From Salinivenus iranica (lineage in GTDB: Bacteria; Bacteroidota; Rhodothermia; Rhodothermales; Salinibacteraceae): a stretch of DNA of 64,000 nucleotides. Positions within the stretch are counted from its first letter, which is position 1. The number at the start of each line of letters is the position of its first letter. The notes below the pieces were generated by a model, which did no database searches, had not been told where the DNA came from, and was given only the letters and a program-made list of their open reading frames with translations. The position numbers and the translations under genes were made by a program. This document shows, piece after piece, positions 44,155 to 53,544 of this stretch. The stretch lies in assembly GCA_002894665.1 (NCBI GenBank), contig NCRB01000001.1:1-64000 (forward strand). Reading direction: 5' to 3'.

Positions 44155-44427
44155 ATGTACAAAGCCACCATCGCCATCACCCTTCGCCCCTCAATTCTCG
44201 ATCCGGAGGGAAAGACCGTGCACAATGCCCTCACCAACCTGGGGTACGAGTCTGTGGAGCAGGTGCGCATGGGCACGCGCGCCGAGCTCTGGATTGAGGC
44301 CGACACCGAGGAGCGCGCCCGTGAGATTGCCACGGATGCCTGCGAGGAGCTCCTGGCCAATCCCGTGACGGAGAATTTCGAGATTACGATTGAGGAGGGC
44401 CGCCCCGATGCGGCCCCCGCCGCCTGA
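44155..44427 (+). CDS. purS: Phosphoribosylformylglycinamidine synthase subunit PurS
   Basis: PurS is the small, dimeric subunit of the PurLSQ complex of purine synthesis. The 90-residue protein matches the fold MYKATIAITLRPSILDPEGKTV, then NALTNLGYESVEQVRMG and the ELLANPVTENFEI end. A longer upstream frame overlaps pssA and is not believed. PurQ and PurL are not in the window, so purS stands apart from its partners here. It precedes clpS. Confidence 0.94.
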   Translation: MYKATIAITLRPSILDPEGKTVHNALTNLGYESVEQVRMGTRAELWIEADTEERAREIATDACEELLANPVTENFEITIEEGRPDAAPAA

Positions 44428-44497
44428 GAGGAACGGTGCGCCCACCCTTTCATTCGGATATGCCTTGCAGTCGACGGACAGTTCAGCTCAACGCATC

Positions 44498-44830
44498 ATG
44501 ATGCCTACAAACACGGTCGTTTGTGCAGCCGCGGAACCAGAGGTAGAACCGGCGCCGCCGGAGGTCGAAGAGGTCGAGGAAGAGGACGAAAGCTCGGGCA
44601 CCGACGAGCCCTGGACCGTTATTCTCTTCAACGACGAGGTCCATACCTTTGAGGAGGTCATCGGCCAGATCATGAAGGCGACCGGCTGCGCACGAGGGAA
44701 GGCCGAGGACCTGACGTGGACGGTGCACAACGAGGGGAAAGCAACCGTCTACGAGGGATCCTTCGAAGAGTGCTTCGAGGTGCAGAGCGTCCTGAAAGAG
44801 ATTCAACTCGTCACGGAGATCCGGGGGTAG
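44498..44830 (+). CDS. clpS: ATP-dependent Clp protease adaptor ClpS
   Basis: ClpS delivers N-degron proteins to ClpAP. The 110-residue protein has a Glu-rich N-terminal extension, then WTVILFNDEVHTFEEVIGQIM (N-end recognition region) and a late VYEGSFEECFEVQSVLKEIQL. The length and order match ClpS, and the NDEVHTFEE part corresponds to the usual NDD.TP...V. Two adjacent ATG codons (44498 and 44501) are possible starts. An upstream in-frame stretch overlaps purS and is not believed. Confidence 0.93.
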   Translation: MMPTNTVVCAAAEPEVEPAPPEVEEVEEEDESSGTDEPWTVILFNDEVHTFEEVIGQIMKATGCARGKAEDLTWTVHNEGKATVYEGSFEECFEVQSVLKEIQLVTEIRG

Positions 44831-45006
44831 AGGGGCGTCGTGGGCGCGGCGACCCGCAACTGTTCGGCTTTTCCCTACAGCCGGGTGCGCCAGTTCGCGT
44901 GGGGGCGGAGGCGTTGCCATCGTATCTTTTTCTAGGGCCGGTTTGGCGAACGAGCATGGACGCCGATCGGCCCACCCGGCCGTTCTACTCCCATCTACGA
45001 TCCGTC

Positions 45007-45219
45007 ATGAACTCGTCTCGCCCTCCCTTCATCGAACTGGCAGAGATGTACCTGAATCTCGACCAGGTCGCATTCATCCGAAAAGAGGAGCATGCCCACC
45101 TCGGGTCCGTGGTGGCAATTCACTTCGCAGCGCCCGCACAGGAGCCCCTTTACATCGGGGCCCACCACGCGGAGGAGCTTCCGGCCGTGCTTGGGACACG
45201 GTCGGCGGCGACGACGTGA
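45007..45219 (+). CDS. Small conserved-looking protein of unknown function
   Basis: This 70-residue protein (from ATG 45007) reads MNSSRPPFIELAEMYLNLDQVAFIRKEE and then HLGSVVAIHFAAPAQEPLYIGAHHAEELPAVL. The alternating pattern suggests a short beta-rich domain. A longer version could start at ATG 44956. No known motif is visible. It lies between clpS and a tiny membrane protein. Confidence 0.6.
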   Translation: MNSSRPPFIELAEMYLNLDQVAFIRKEEHAHLGSVVAIHFAAPAQEPLYIGAHHAEELPAVLGTRSAATT

Positions 45220-45317
45220 CCGGCGGGCCGCCTGGGGCGGCGTCGCTGGGGTGGGGCATCGGTCTCAGCCGCCGCGCCACGTCCGTTTCATGTTCCTCTC
45301 TCCGTCCACCCGAAGCC

Positions 45318-45449
45318 ATGAGTCGCCGAAAAGAACAGCGAGGCAAAAAGGACCTGCGCCGGAACGGCCCGACCGCCCGCACGGCGCTGGGGTTTGCGAT
45401 CGTGGTCCTGGCCCTCGCGTTTGTTGTGATCCTCTTTCTGCTGACGTAG
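45318..45449 (+). CDS. Tiny single-pass membrane protein
   Basis: A 43-residue frame: a basic N terminus (MSRRKEQRGKKDLRRNGPTA) and one hydrophobic C-terminal helix (LGFAIVVLALAFVVILFLLT). The basic-then-hydrophobic plan fits a small inner-membrane protein. Too short for a family call. The ATG at 45318 is preceded by no clear ribosome site. Confidence 0.5.
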   Translation: MSRRKEQRGKKDLRRNGPTARTALGFAIVVLALAFVVILFLLT

Positions 45450-45479
45450 ACCGAGGGCCCGTCCCGCAACACAAAAACG

Positions 45480-45508
45480 GGCCGCTCCCGGCATGCGGAA
45501 GCGGCCCC
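45480..45508 (-). terminator. Hairpin terminator after hsp20
   Basis: GGGCCGCT (45480-45487) pairs with AGCGGCCC (45501-45508). On the minus strand the stem is followed by GTTTTTG, giving a T-run 52 bp beyond the hsp20 stop. On the plus strand only CTTTC follows, so it serves the minus strand better, but may act both ways. Confidence 0.6.
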
Positions 45509-45559
45509 TTTCGACCCTACAGCGTGTGAGGAGGCAGGTGCTCGCCCCCGAGTGCGCGA

Positions 45560-46012
45560 TTACGAAATCGCGATCTGCTTCGGCTTGCTGATCTCGGCTT
45601 TCGGGACGTTGATTTCGAGCACGCCATTTTTGAACGAGGCTTTGATGCCTTCGTCGTGGATGGATTTGGGAAGCCGCACGGTGCGGTAGAACGAGCCGAA
45701 CCGTCGCTCCATGTGGAGCATGTTGTCCGACTCCTGTCGCGTCTTCTCCTGGCGCTCGCCTCGAACCATGAGGCGATTGTCTTCGACACGAATGGTGACG
45801 TTCTCTTTCTTCAGGCCTGGCAGGTCCATCTGCAGGTGGTACGCGTCGTCGGATTCGGTGAGGTCCATGCGCGGCGTCCACATCGACGTCTGAGCGTCGC
45901 TGGTGTCGTTGTCCCAACCTGTGGGGAAGAGGCCCTCAAAGACGCGGTTGACTTCGTCCTGGAGAGAGCGAAGAGAGCGGGAGGGACGGCGGGTGAGTGT
46001 GTTCATGGGCAT
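45560..46012 (-). CDS. hsp20: Hsp20-family small heat-shock protein
   Basis: A 150-residue small heat-shock protein (alpha-crystallin domain). After SLRSLQDEVNRVFEGLFP the domain begins near RMDLTESDDAYHLQMDLPGLKKENVTIRVED, and the FKNGVLEINVPKAEISKPKQIAIS end carries the GVL motif and C-terminal I.I-type tail. It holds unfolding proteins without ATP. It lies downstream of the baeRF-like gene on the same strand (154 bp gap), so the two may respond together. A second ATG at 46006 is also possible. Confidence 0.94.
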   Translation of the reverse strand: MPMNTLTRRPSRSLRSLQDEVNRVFEGLFPTGWDNDTSDAQTSMWTPRMDLTESDDAYHLQMDLPGLKKENVTIRVEDNRLMVRGERQEKTRQESDNMLHMERRFGSFYRTVRLPKSIHDEGIKASFKNGVLEINVPKAEISKPKQIAIS

Positions 46013-46166
46013 CGGAGTATAGGTCGGTGAATGGAGTCGAATATGGGAGACCGGGGACGATGTCCCGGGGGCCCAGTGTACACCGTTCGGGGACGAAGAG
46101 GGCGGAAGAATTGGTGCAGAGCGGGGTCAGTCATTCGACAAAAGCCATGTCCGCCGGACGCGTCGG

Positions 46167-47381
46167 CTAATAGCGGAGGAGGGCCGCGATGGGCGCCCCT
46201 TCGGGCAGGGCCTCCGGCCCGTCGACGTAGACCGTGCCGCCGGTCTGCAGGGTGTGGGTGACGGCGGCGTTCAGGAGCTCCGTGTCGCCGGGTTCGCGGT
46301 GCGGGTGGACCTCTACGGTGTACCGGTCGGGGGCGTACTGGCCCCAGGCCGCGGTCGTGTTGGGGGCAAAGAGGGTGTCTACGCGGCCGTCGAGGGCGGC
46401 CAGGAGCACAGAGCCCACGTTGGCGGCGGACCGGTCGGGGGCGGTGCGGAAGCGGTCGAGCGCCTGGCGGTAGGGGGCTCGCGCCTGGGGGGCGACGAGG
46501 GCCCACCCGCGCTCGTGGAGGGCGGTCGTGTCCCAGTCGCGGTCGGCTCCGTGGTGCAGGGCGGCGTCGATGTCGTCGTTCTGCAGGTCGTTGTACTGGT
46601 TCACCTTTCGGTAGAGACCGCGCAGCGATTCGGCCCCGGCCAGTACGAGCGGGGACGGCGTGGCGTCCTCGGACAGCACGTCGCGCACGCCGTTGTCGAG
46701 GGTGCGGAAGAAGCGGAGGAGGCCCTCCTTGACGTAGGCCCGATCGCCGGCGTCCTCGTGGCCGTAGTAGATGGCGGCCCGGCGGGACGGATCGCCGCCG
46801 GCCCCGGGGGACGTTTTGGTGTGGTACCGGACCGACCGGATGGGGGCATCGTACTGGAGGGCCTCTTCGAGCGAGGTGGGCACGTCGGGGAGCGGGACCG
46901 ACTCCATCGTGTACCGGGAGGCCCGGTACAACTGCACGCCCCCGGCCGACAGGGCGAGCACGTAGAAGCGAAGGTCGGGCTCCAGGTAGGACCAGATCGG
47001 GCGCACGTGGTAGCGGGTGTCCACGGCCACAAAGGAGGGCGGCGAGAAGGGCAAGCGCTGCACGACGCTGGCTTCGGGACCTTCCGGGGCCAGCAGGAAG
47101 AGCACGCCCTCCGCGGGGGACGCCCAAAAGTCGGTTTCTTCCAGCAGGGCCGTGGCCGGGGCAAACAGGGCGGCGGGGTCGTCGGGGGAGAGACCGTATC
47201 GGTCCATCGTGTCTTTGGCCTCGTCCACCAGTGTCCGCAGCTGGAGCGTGGCGTGACGGGTGCGTTCCCAGGTGGCCTTGACGGGAAGGCCAATGGTGAC
47301 CCGCGGACACGAGGTCGTGTCCAGTGTGCGAAGGAGGGTGTGGCGAAGCTGGTCGGACGCCAGAGAGGGCTCGTGGAGCAT
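46167..47381 (-). CDS. baeRF-like protein (bacterial eRF1-related family)
   Basis: A 404-residue protein that resembles the bacterial archaeo-eukaryotic release factor relatives (baeRF families). Supportive features are the N-terminal VTIGLPVKATWERTRHATL segment, the central strand-rich domain (FVAVDTRYHVRPIWSYLEPDLRFYVLALSAGGVQLYRA) and the typical AAIYYGHEDAGDRAYVKEGLLRFFRTLD stretch. The late GWALVAPQARAPYRQALDRF and HTLQTGGTVYVDGPEAL end as in these proteins. No GGQ peptide-release motif is seen, so peptide release is unlikely; ribosome binding or hibernation is an inference from the family. The start at 47381 is the first Met of the conserved region. Confidence 0.82.
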   Translation of the reverse strand: MLHEPSLASDQLRHTLLRTLDTTSCPRVTIGLPVKATWERTRHATLQLRTLVDEAKDTMDRYGLSPDDPAALFAPATALLEETDFWASPAEGVLFLLAPEGPEASVVQRLPFSPPSFVAVDTRYHVRPIWSYLEPDLRFYVLALSAGGVQLYRASRYTMESVPLPDVPTSLEEALQYDAPIRSVRYHTKTSPGAGGDPSRRAAIYYGHEDAGDRAYVKEGLLRFFRTLDNGVRDVLSEDATPSPLVLAGAESLRGLYRKVNQYNDLQNDDIDAALHHGADRDWDTTALHERGWALVAPQARAPYRQALDRFRTAPDRSAANVGSVLLAALDGRVDTLFAPNTTAAWGQYAPDRYTVEVHPHREPGDTELLNAAVTHTLQTGGTVYVDGPEALPEGAPIAALLRY

Positions 47382-47738
47382 GGGACGCGAGACGGGAGGA
47401 GAGAGAAGGGAGGCGGATCCCACAGAATACCACAAAGGGGCCGCCTCAAGGGGCGTTCTGGGCGCGTCTGGGCGTCGGGGTTTGTATCACGAGCAGGGGC
47501 ACTTTCGACCCATCGTAGGATCCTTTCTGCGGGCTGGAGCCAAGTGCCTCGACGGTCGGTGCTGGGCTGTGCGCGAGAGGGTAGGGCTCGCCCCAGAGGG
47601 AGGTCGGGGGCAGAAAAGACCGACCGGGCACACGTCTCACCTTGCCCCCGACTGCTCCAGAAGTGAAGGCGATTGCACCGCCGCGTGCCGATCGTACGAA
47701 GGCCCTTCTGTTCTCCATAAGACGCCATTCAACGACCC
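47382..47738. other. Intergenic region with long stem-loop
   Basis: This 357-bp region separates the baeRF-like gene from a small plus-strand gene. It contains GTCGGGGGCA (47603-47612) perfectly paired with TGCCCCCGAC (47643-47652), enclosing AGAC/GTCT (47617-47620, 47634-47637). A GAGGCGG/CCGCCTC arm pair lies near 47410-47450. It may be a structured leader or operator region. No coding frame is convincing. Confidence 0.5.
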
Positions 47739-48065
47739 ATGTCCCACCCCGATGTACAGGACGCTTCCGCCACCGCCCGGCCAGGGTCCCTCGACGACGG
47801 GCCGGGGGACGACGGTTGGCGACGCGCGCAGCGGCACTACGATCGTGCCATACGGGCCTTCCAGACGGGGGGGTACGAGGGACTCCCATCCCAGCACCGG
47901 CGGGCCGTACTGGAGCGGCTTCGGACGGAGCGGGCCCGGCTTCTCTCGTCGGCAGAAGGGGACGCGCCTACGCCTGACGGGGACGAAGGCCCGCCTCCGG
48001 ATCCGGCAGCCACGACCAGTCCGGCAGCTTCTCGCGGAGGGAGCGTGCCGTCAGTTCGAGACTGA
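47739..48065 (+). CDS. Small hypothetical protein overlapping the RND gene
   Basis: A 108-residue frame, MSHPDVQDASATARPGSLDD..., with a central helical part (WRRAQRHYDRAIRAFQTGGYEGLPSQHRRAVLERLRTERARLL) that looks protein-like and acidic/Pro-rich ends. Its last 98 bp overlap the 3' end of the minus-strand RND gene. The tail may therefore be accidental, and the real stop is fixed only by the frame. Function unknown. Confidence 0.45.
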   Translation: MSHPDVQDASATARPGSLDDGPGDDGWRRAQRHYDRAIRAFQTGGYEGLPSQHRRAVLERLRTERARLLSSAEGDAPTPDGDEGPPPDPAATTSPAASRGGSVPSVRD

Positions 48066-51000
48066 CGTACGCGGTAGGAATGAGCACCAGCGTCACGAGC
48101 GTGGAGGCGATGAGCCCCCCGATGACCACGCGGGCCAGGGCGGCCTGAATCTCGGCGCCGGCCCCGAGGCCCAGGGCCAGAGGAACGAGGCCCAGCACGG
48201 TGGTCAGTGTCGTCATCAGAATGGGGCGCAGGCGCAGGCGTCCGGCTTCGGCCACGGCCGGGAGCAGGTCCATTCCGTGCTCGCGGCGCATGAGGTTGAT
48301 GTAGTCGACGAGCACGATGGCATTGTTCACCACGATCCCGATCAGCATCACAAAGCCCATCACGCTCTGGATGTTGACGGTGGTGTTGGTGAGCACGAGT
48401 GTGGGGAGGACCCCAATGAGCACCAGGGGCACGCTAAACATGACGACGAACGGGTCCAGGAAACGCTCAAACTGCCCGGCCATCACCATATAGATGAGTA
48501 CGAGCGCCATGATGATGGCGATCAGGAAGTCGGTTTGCGCCTTTTGCTGCTCGCGGTACTCGCCACCGAAGGTGATGGAAAAGCCCTCGGGGAGGGTCAG
48601 GTCCGCCAGGTTGGTCCGGGCGCGTTGCACCACCTCGCCCAGCACCGCGTCGCTGTTGAGGGTGGCCGAGATGTAGGTGACCCGCTGTCCGTTGATGCGC
48701 TGGATTTCGGTCGGGCCGCGGCCGCGCTGGGTTTCGACCAGGGTGGAGAGCGGGACCGATTCGCCGGACGGGGTTCGGATGGAAACGTTGTCCAGGTCCT
48801 TCACGGACAGCCGGTCTTCGGGACGCAGGCGGACGGTAATGGGGAATTGTTCGCCGCCCGATCGGTAGGAGGCAGCCCGGCTGCCGCCCACGTTCGTCTG
48901 CACAGCCGCGGCAACCTCCTGCGTGTTGAGGCCGAGCGACGAAATCTTGTCGCGGAGGAAGCGAATGTTCTGCTCGGGGCGCCCTTCGCGCCGGCCCGTG
49001 CGAGCGGAGGCGACGCCCTCAACGTTTTCGAGGCGGGACTGGATGCGCTCCGAAAGGGAACGGGCCTTCTCCAAATCGTACCCCCGAAGCTCCACCTGCA
49101 GGGCCTGGTTTCCGCCGCCCGAGCTAAAGACGCGCCGCAGAATCCACAGGCCCGACTGAGCATTCACCCGCACGTCGGCACCCGGAACAGACCCCAGCAC
49201 CTCCGAGCGGATTTCATCCGCCAGTTCAAAGGTATTGGCGGACCGCTCGCCGGCGGATTTGAGGCGAATCTCGACTTCCGCCCCCCACGGCTGCACCTGC
49301 TTGGCAAAGTTTTCCATGTCCTCCTCGGGCAGGAGCGGCTTTACGTTCCGCTCCAGCTCGTCGAGGTACTCCATCACCACGGCGATGTTGGTGCCCTGGG
49401 CCATCTCCAGGTCGATATCGATCTGGTTGGCGTCGGTCTGCGGTGCAAGTTCGATCGAAAGGAACGGCCAGAGGGCCAGGGACCCGACGAGCAGGACGAC
49501 GGTGGCCCCGAATACGAGCCAGCGGCGAGGCAGAATTTGCTTGATCAGGTTGGAGTATCGGTCCTCCAGGCGGGCAAATGCGCGCTGGAACCACGACTTT
49601 GAGTCGTCCTGGTCGATGGTTTTCTCCCCGGCGTCGAGGGTGAGAAAGCGGCTCGCCATCATTGGGACGAGGGTGAGGGCCACCAGAAGCGAGCAGACCA
49701 GGGCGAAGACCACCACCAGCGCCAGCGATTGGAACAGGGCGGCGGTGGTCGTGCGGGCGAAGACGAGGGGGAGGAAGATGACCGAGGTCGTAAGCGTGGA
49801 GGCCACGATGGCGCCGGCGACTTCTCGGGTGCCAACCGAGGCGGCCTCCTTGAGCGATCGCCCATTCTCCTCCCGTTGTCGGATAATGTTCTCTAAGACC
49901 ACGATCGCATTGTCGACGATTAGGCCCACCCCCAGGGCCAGCCCGCCAAATGTCATCTGGTTCAGCGTCAGGTCGTTAAAGAAGAGGAGGGCAAACGTCG
50001 CAATGATCGAGATCGGGATCGACAACGCAATAATGAACGTCGTCGACCCGTTGCGCAGGAAGAGATACAACACCAGAATGGCCAGGAGGGACCCCCAAAT
50101 CGCCGAGTTCTGGACGTTGTTGATCGACTTGCGAATGAAGTCGCTCTGGTCGCTTACGACCGTGAGATGGACATCCGACCGCGTTTCATTGAGGCGGTCG
50201 ACCTCCTGCCGGATGTTGTCGGCGACCGTCACGGTATTGGCCCCGCTCTGCTTCTGAATTTCGAGCCGGAGCACGGGAACGCCGTTCAGCTCCGCGATGC
50301 GGTTCAGGTCTTCGTATCCGTCTACCACCTCGGCCACGTCCTCCACCCGTATGGGCGTCTGGTCGATTCGGGTGACCACGGTGGTGCGGATCTCGTCCAG
50401 CGACTCGTACTCCCCCTGCGTGCGTACGTAAAGGTCGCTAAGCCCCTCCTTCACGTTTCCCCCCGGCAGGGCCACATTCGACTGGCCGATGGCCTGCTGC
50501 ACCTGGGCGGCGGACAGGTCGTACGACTTCAGCCGGTCCCGGTCAATGTTGACGCGGATCTGTCGGTAGATGCCTCCCTGGATGTTGAGGGTGCCGACGC
50601 CGGGAATCTGCTCGAACTGCTTGCCCAGGTTGCGCTCCAGCAGCCGCGTGAGCGACTCCATGTCGCGACTCGATTCCACCGCGATGGAGACAATTTCCTG
50701 GCTGTTGGGGTCGAATTTCCAGATGCCCGGCGCTTCGGCCTCCACGGGCAAGTCGTCGCGAATGCGGTCGAGGGCCGCGCGCACGTCGTTGGCGGCCGCG
50801 TTGAGGTCGGTGCCCTGCGAGAACTCCAGGTTCACGCGGCTGGCGCCTTCCTCCGAGCTGGACGTCATCCGCTCCACGTTGGGGACGCTGGAGACGGCGT
50901 TCGACACCGGGTCGGTGATGATGCTCTCGACCTCCTCCGGCCCCACGTTCGGGTAGTTGGTGTACACCGTGACGCGCGGATATTCGATTTCCGGCAGAAG

Positions 51001-51105
51001 GTCCACCGGCAGGTAGTAGAAGCTCACGCTGCCGACCACGATGATGGCGAGGAACATCATCGCCGTCGCGACGGGCCGTCGAATGGAGAGGTCGGAGAGC
51101 GACAT
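47968..51105 (-). CDS. RND-family efflux permease (AcrB/MdtB type)
   Basis: A 1045-residue RND transporter. Start [21 protein letters not shown]4 [16 protein letters not shown], and TM10-11 [22 protein letters not shown] are all canonical. The two periplasmic halves and twelve helices are complete. It follows its adaptor gene by 46 bp on the minus strand and belongs to a separate pump from the 25655-40658 set. Substrate unknown. Confidence 0.94.
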   Translation of the reverse strand: MSLSDLSIRRPVATAMMFLAIIVVGSVSFYYLPVDLLPEIEYPRVTVYTNYPNVGPEEVESIITDPVSNAVSSVPNVERMTSSSEEGASRVNLEFSQGTDLNAAANDVRAALDRIRDDLPVEAEAPGIWKFDPNSQEIVSIAVESSRDMESLTRLLERNLGKQFEQIPGVGTLNIQGGIYRQIRVNIDRDRLKSYDLSAAQVQQAIGQSNVALPGGNVKEGLSDLYVRTQGEYESLDEIRTTVVTRIDQTPIRVEDVAEVVDGYEDLNRIAELNGVPVLRLEIQKQSGANTVTVADNIRQEVDRLNETRSDVHLTVVSDQSDFIRKSINNVQNSAIWGSLLAILVLYLFLRNGSTTFIIALSIPISIIATFALLFFNDLTLNQMTFGGLALGVGLIVDNAIVVLENIIRQREENGRSLKEAASVGTREVAGAIVASTLTTSVIFLPLVFARTTTAALFQSLALVVVFALVCSLLVALTLVPMMASRFLTLDAGEKTIDQDDSKSWFQRAFARLEDRYSNLIKQILPRRWLVFGATVVLLVGSLALWPFLSIELAPQTDANQIDIDLEMAQGTNIAVVMEYLDELERNVKPLLPEEDMENFAKQVQPWGAEVEIRLKSAGERSANTFELADEIRSEVLGSVPGADVRVNAQSGLWILRRVFSSGGGNQALQVELRGYDLEKARSLSERIQSRLENVEGVASARTGRREGRPEQNIRFLRDKISSLGLNTQEVAAAVQTNVGGSRAASYRSGGEQFPITVRLRPEDRLSVKDLDNVSIRTPSGESVPLSTLVETQRGRGPTEIQRINGQRVTYISATLNSDAVLGEVVQRARTNLADLTLPEGFSITFGGEYREQQKAQTDFLIAIIMALVLIYMVMAGQFERFLDPFVVMFSVPLVLIGVLPTLVLTNTTVNIQSVMGFVMLIGIVVNNAIVLVDYINLMRREHGMDLLPAVAEAGRLRLRPILMTTLTTVLGLVPLALGLGAGAEIQAALARVVIGGLIASTLVTLVLIPTAYVSLELTARSLREKLPDWSWLPDPEAGLRPRQA

Positions 51106-51151
51106 GGGCGTAGGCAGTCAGAGGCAGTAAAGACGGGGCGAGCAGTGGGCG

Positions 51152-52561
51152 CTACGGCTGCGTGGCGGCCATGGAGGGCGCGCTGCTGTCGGGCGACGGG
51201 GGGCGACGGGCCGAGGAGGTGGTGTCCCCGGGACCGGCGTCGGCCCCGAAGCGCTCGTCGGCGAGGCGCTGCTGGCGCTTCATCACGCGGTTCAGGAGGT
51301 CGGTGTCCTGGAGTCGCTGAAGCGCAAGGAGACGGGACCAGGGCAGGGGGCGGACGCGCGCATCGACTCGCTCGCCCGTGTCGTTGTCGAGCAAGTTTTG
51401 GCCGACCGTAATTACCCAGTCGCCGGGCTCGACGCCCCGGATGCCGGCGGTCTGCTCGCCTTCGGCCAGAATTTCGACTTCGCGGAAGGTGGTGGGCGTT
51501 GGGGGCGTGAGGGGCGGCGGGTCGTCCTCGTCGAAGGAGTCGGGTGTCTCGACCGGAATTTCGGTGCCGAGGGTGGGCGCCACGAACACGCCGCGGGTGT
51601 TGGAGGTGGGGTCTTCGTACAGGGCGCTGAGGGGCACGATGGTGGCACGCTCGCTTTCTCCGTACGCCACGTCGACCTCTACGAACATTCCGGGGCTGAG
51701 CACGCCGCCTTCGTTGGGCACCTCAATCTCGGCCTCCGCGCTGTACGATTCGTCGTTCAGGAAGGGCGAGATGCGGGTGACCGAGGCGGTGAGCACGGTG
51801 TCTCGCTGCGGCACGTTGATCCGGGCCGTTTGTCCCTGCTCAATGCGGCCGAACATGCGGTCCGTGACCTGGACAATCACCTTCACGACGTCGAGGTCGC
51901 CCATGGTGTAGATGCGAGTGTCCGGGCCCACGCGCTGCCCCACCTCCACGTTGCGCTGCCCGACGTACCCGCTAATTGGGGCCCGCACGACCGTTCGGTC
52001 GAGCATGGTTTGCTGCTCGTCAAGGGTCGCCTCGGCCTGTTCGACCTGCGCCTGCGCCTGCTCGTAGGCCGCCTCGGCCTGTTCGACCTGGGCTCGGAGC
52101 GACTCGAGCTGCTGCTGACTCTCAAAGTCCTGGTCGGCCAGTCGCTGGGTGCGTTTGAGCTGCGACTGGAGCTCATTCAGGTTGGCCTTCGCGCTCTGGG
52201 CCTCGGCCCGGGCGGTCCGCACCGACGCCTTCGCCTGCCGCACCTGTTGCTCGTAGGTCACCCGCCGGAGCCGCACGAGCGGCTCGCCCGCCTCCACGTA
52301 ATTGCCCGTCTGCGCTTCGACCGACACCACGGGCTCGCTCAGCTCCGGATAGATGGCAATCTGATTTCGGGCCTGGACCGTGCCGCTCATGCGCTCCTGC
52401 AGGGGTAGGGTGCCGTCGCGTGCCTGCACGGCCTCGACCGAGGGAGTCGAATTCTCCGACTCGGCGTTGCGGCCGGAGGGACCGCCCTGATCGCTCGAGG
52501 ACGAGCCGCAGCCGGCAAGCAGGAGGGCAGCACCAATGAAGAGAGGAAGGAGCCGAGACAT
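51152..52561 (-). CDS. RND efflux adaptor lipoprotein
   Basis: A 469-residue adaptor anchored as a lipoprotein: MSRLLPLFIGAALLLAGC (Cys 18). It has a Gln/Ala/Glu-rich coiled-coil hairpin (about 105-195, with many AQAQVEQAEA repeats), then the RAPISGYVGQRNVEVGQRV half and barrel domains. A Ser/Pro/Asp-rich tail ends the protein. It should link the permease at 47968 to an outer-membrane channel. The ATG at 52561 is the natural signal-peptide start. Confidence 0.93.
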   Translation of the reverse strand: MSRLLPLFIGAALLLAGCGSSSSDQGGPSGRNAESENSTPSVEAVQARDGTLPLQERMSGTVQARNQIAIYPELSEPVVSVEAQTGNYVEAGEPLVRLRRVTYEQQVRQAKASVRTARAEAQSAKANLNELQSQLKRTQRLADQDFESQQQLESLRAQVEQAEAAYEQAQAQVEQAEATLDEQQTMLDRTVVRAPISGYVGQRNVEVGQRVGPDTRIYTMGDLDVVKVIVQVTDRMFGRIEQGQTARINVPQRDTVLTASVTRISPFLNDESYSAEAEIEVPNEGGVLSPGMFVEVDVAYGESERATIVPLSALYEDPTSNTRGVFVAPTLGTEIPVETPDSFDEDDPPPLTPPTPTTFREVEILAEGEQTAGIRGVEPGDWVITVGQNLLDNDTGERVDARVRPLPWSRLLALQRLQDTDLLNRVMKRQQRLADERFGADAGPGDTTSSARRPPSPDSSAPSMAATQP

Positions 52562-52874
52562 TAGGACGTCGGGCACAAGTTGAGGAATTGAATGATACGG
52601 TACGACCGGCCCCGAGCAGTGTGTCTGCCGATCGCAGGCATGACGACATTGTTGCGGTCGGAGATACAGAGGCGACTGAATCAGTCGAGTCAGGCACCAG
52701 TCATACACATGCATCGACAGGGGTTTCTGCCCCGGAGATCAATGGCATCCGCAGGGAAACGGGATACACCTCGACGCCGTGAGGGCGCTGTTGTGTGCGC
52801 CCGGGGTCTCACGGGCCTGGCCGTTGATGCTCCCCGGACTGCTGACGTCACTCCCTCCCACGATCCGCCCCCGC
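52562..52874. promoter_or_regulatory. Divergent promoter region with palindrome
   Basis: The 313-bp gap between the RND adaptor and the YigZ-like gene should hold both promoters. A 15-bp palindrome CGACTGAATCAGTCG (52673-52687) stands near its middle and is a plausible operator. Further AGTC half-sites follow. No regulator gene is adjacent, and no coding frame is convincing. Confidence 0.45.
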
Positions 52875-53501
52875 ATGTCTGACTCGTACCGCACCCTTCG
52901 GGAATCGGCCATCGCCGAACACACGGTGGAGGGCTCCCGCTTTCTGGCCGAGGCCGTCCGGGTCACGACCCGCGACGCAGCGGAGGAGCACGTGGCGGCG
53001 GTGCGGCAGCGCGAGCACAAGGCCACGCACCACTGCTCGGCCGTTCGGGTGGGGCCCGCGGGGCAGACGTTTCACTACGACGACGATGGGGAGCCCAGCG
53101 GCACCGCCGGGGCGCCCCTCCTGCGCCAGATCGACGCGCGAGACCTCACCAACACCCTCGTGGTGGTCACGCGCTATTTTGGGGGGACGGAGCTGGGGAC
53201 CGGCGGGCTCGCCCGCGCCTACGGCACGGCGGCGGCCCGGGCCCTCGACGCGGCGCCCGTTGAGGAGCGGGTTGTACGCGTGCCGGTGCGGATCGAGTAC
53301 GCCTACGACGACACGACGCCGGCCGAACAGGTGCTTCGCCAGTTCGACACGACCGAGATCGACAGCCGCTACACCGAGGTGACGAGGCGAACGGTGGGCG
53401 TGCCCCGCTCGGAGGTGGACGCGTTCGTGGACGCCTTCACCAATGCGCTGGGCGGGCGGGGAACGGTGCTGCGGCGGGGCGCCGAAGAAGGGGAGGAATA
53501 G
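52875..53501 (+). CDS. YigZ/IMPACT-family protein
   Basis: A 208-residue protein of the YigZ/IMPACT family. The signature HKATHHCSAVRVGPAGQTFHYDDDGEPSGTAG and VTRYFGGTELGTGGLARAYG are complete. A C-terminal domain (VPVRIEYAYDDTTPAEQVLRQF...) follows. In other organisms the family affects translation or stress response, but its biochemical role is uncertain. The frame is open upstream; the ATG at 52875 gives the normal start. Confidence 0.92.
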   Translation: MSDSYRTLRESAIAEHTVEGSRFLAEAVRVTTRDAAEEHVAAVRQREHKATHHCSAVRVGPAGQTFHYDDDGEPSGTAGAPLLRQIDARDLTNTLVVVTRYFGGTELGTGGLARAYGTAAARALDAAPVEERVVRVPVRIEYAYDDTTPAEQVLRQFDTTEIDSRYTEVTRRTVGVPRSEVDAFVDAFTNALGGRGTVLRRGAEEGEE

Positions 53502-53544
53502 AAGGGGGCGGACGGGCGCGCCCCCTCCTCGGCCCCGTGCCTGG

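Noticed and set aside
47260-49602. Open frame of 780 codons on the plus strand spanning an intergenic region and the RND gene
   Set aside because: Crosses two unrelated genes, lacks domains, and is rich in Arg/His as in a shadow frame.
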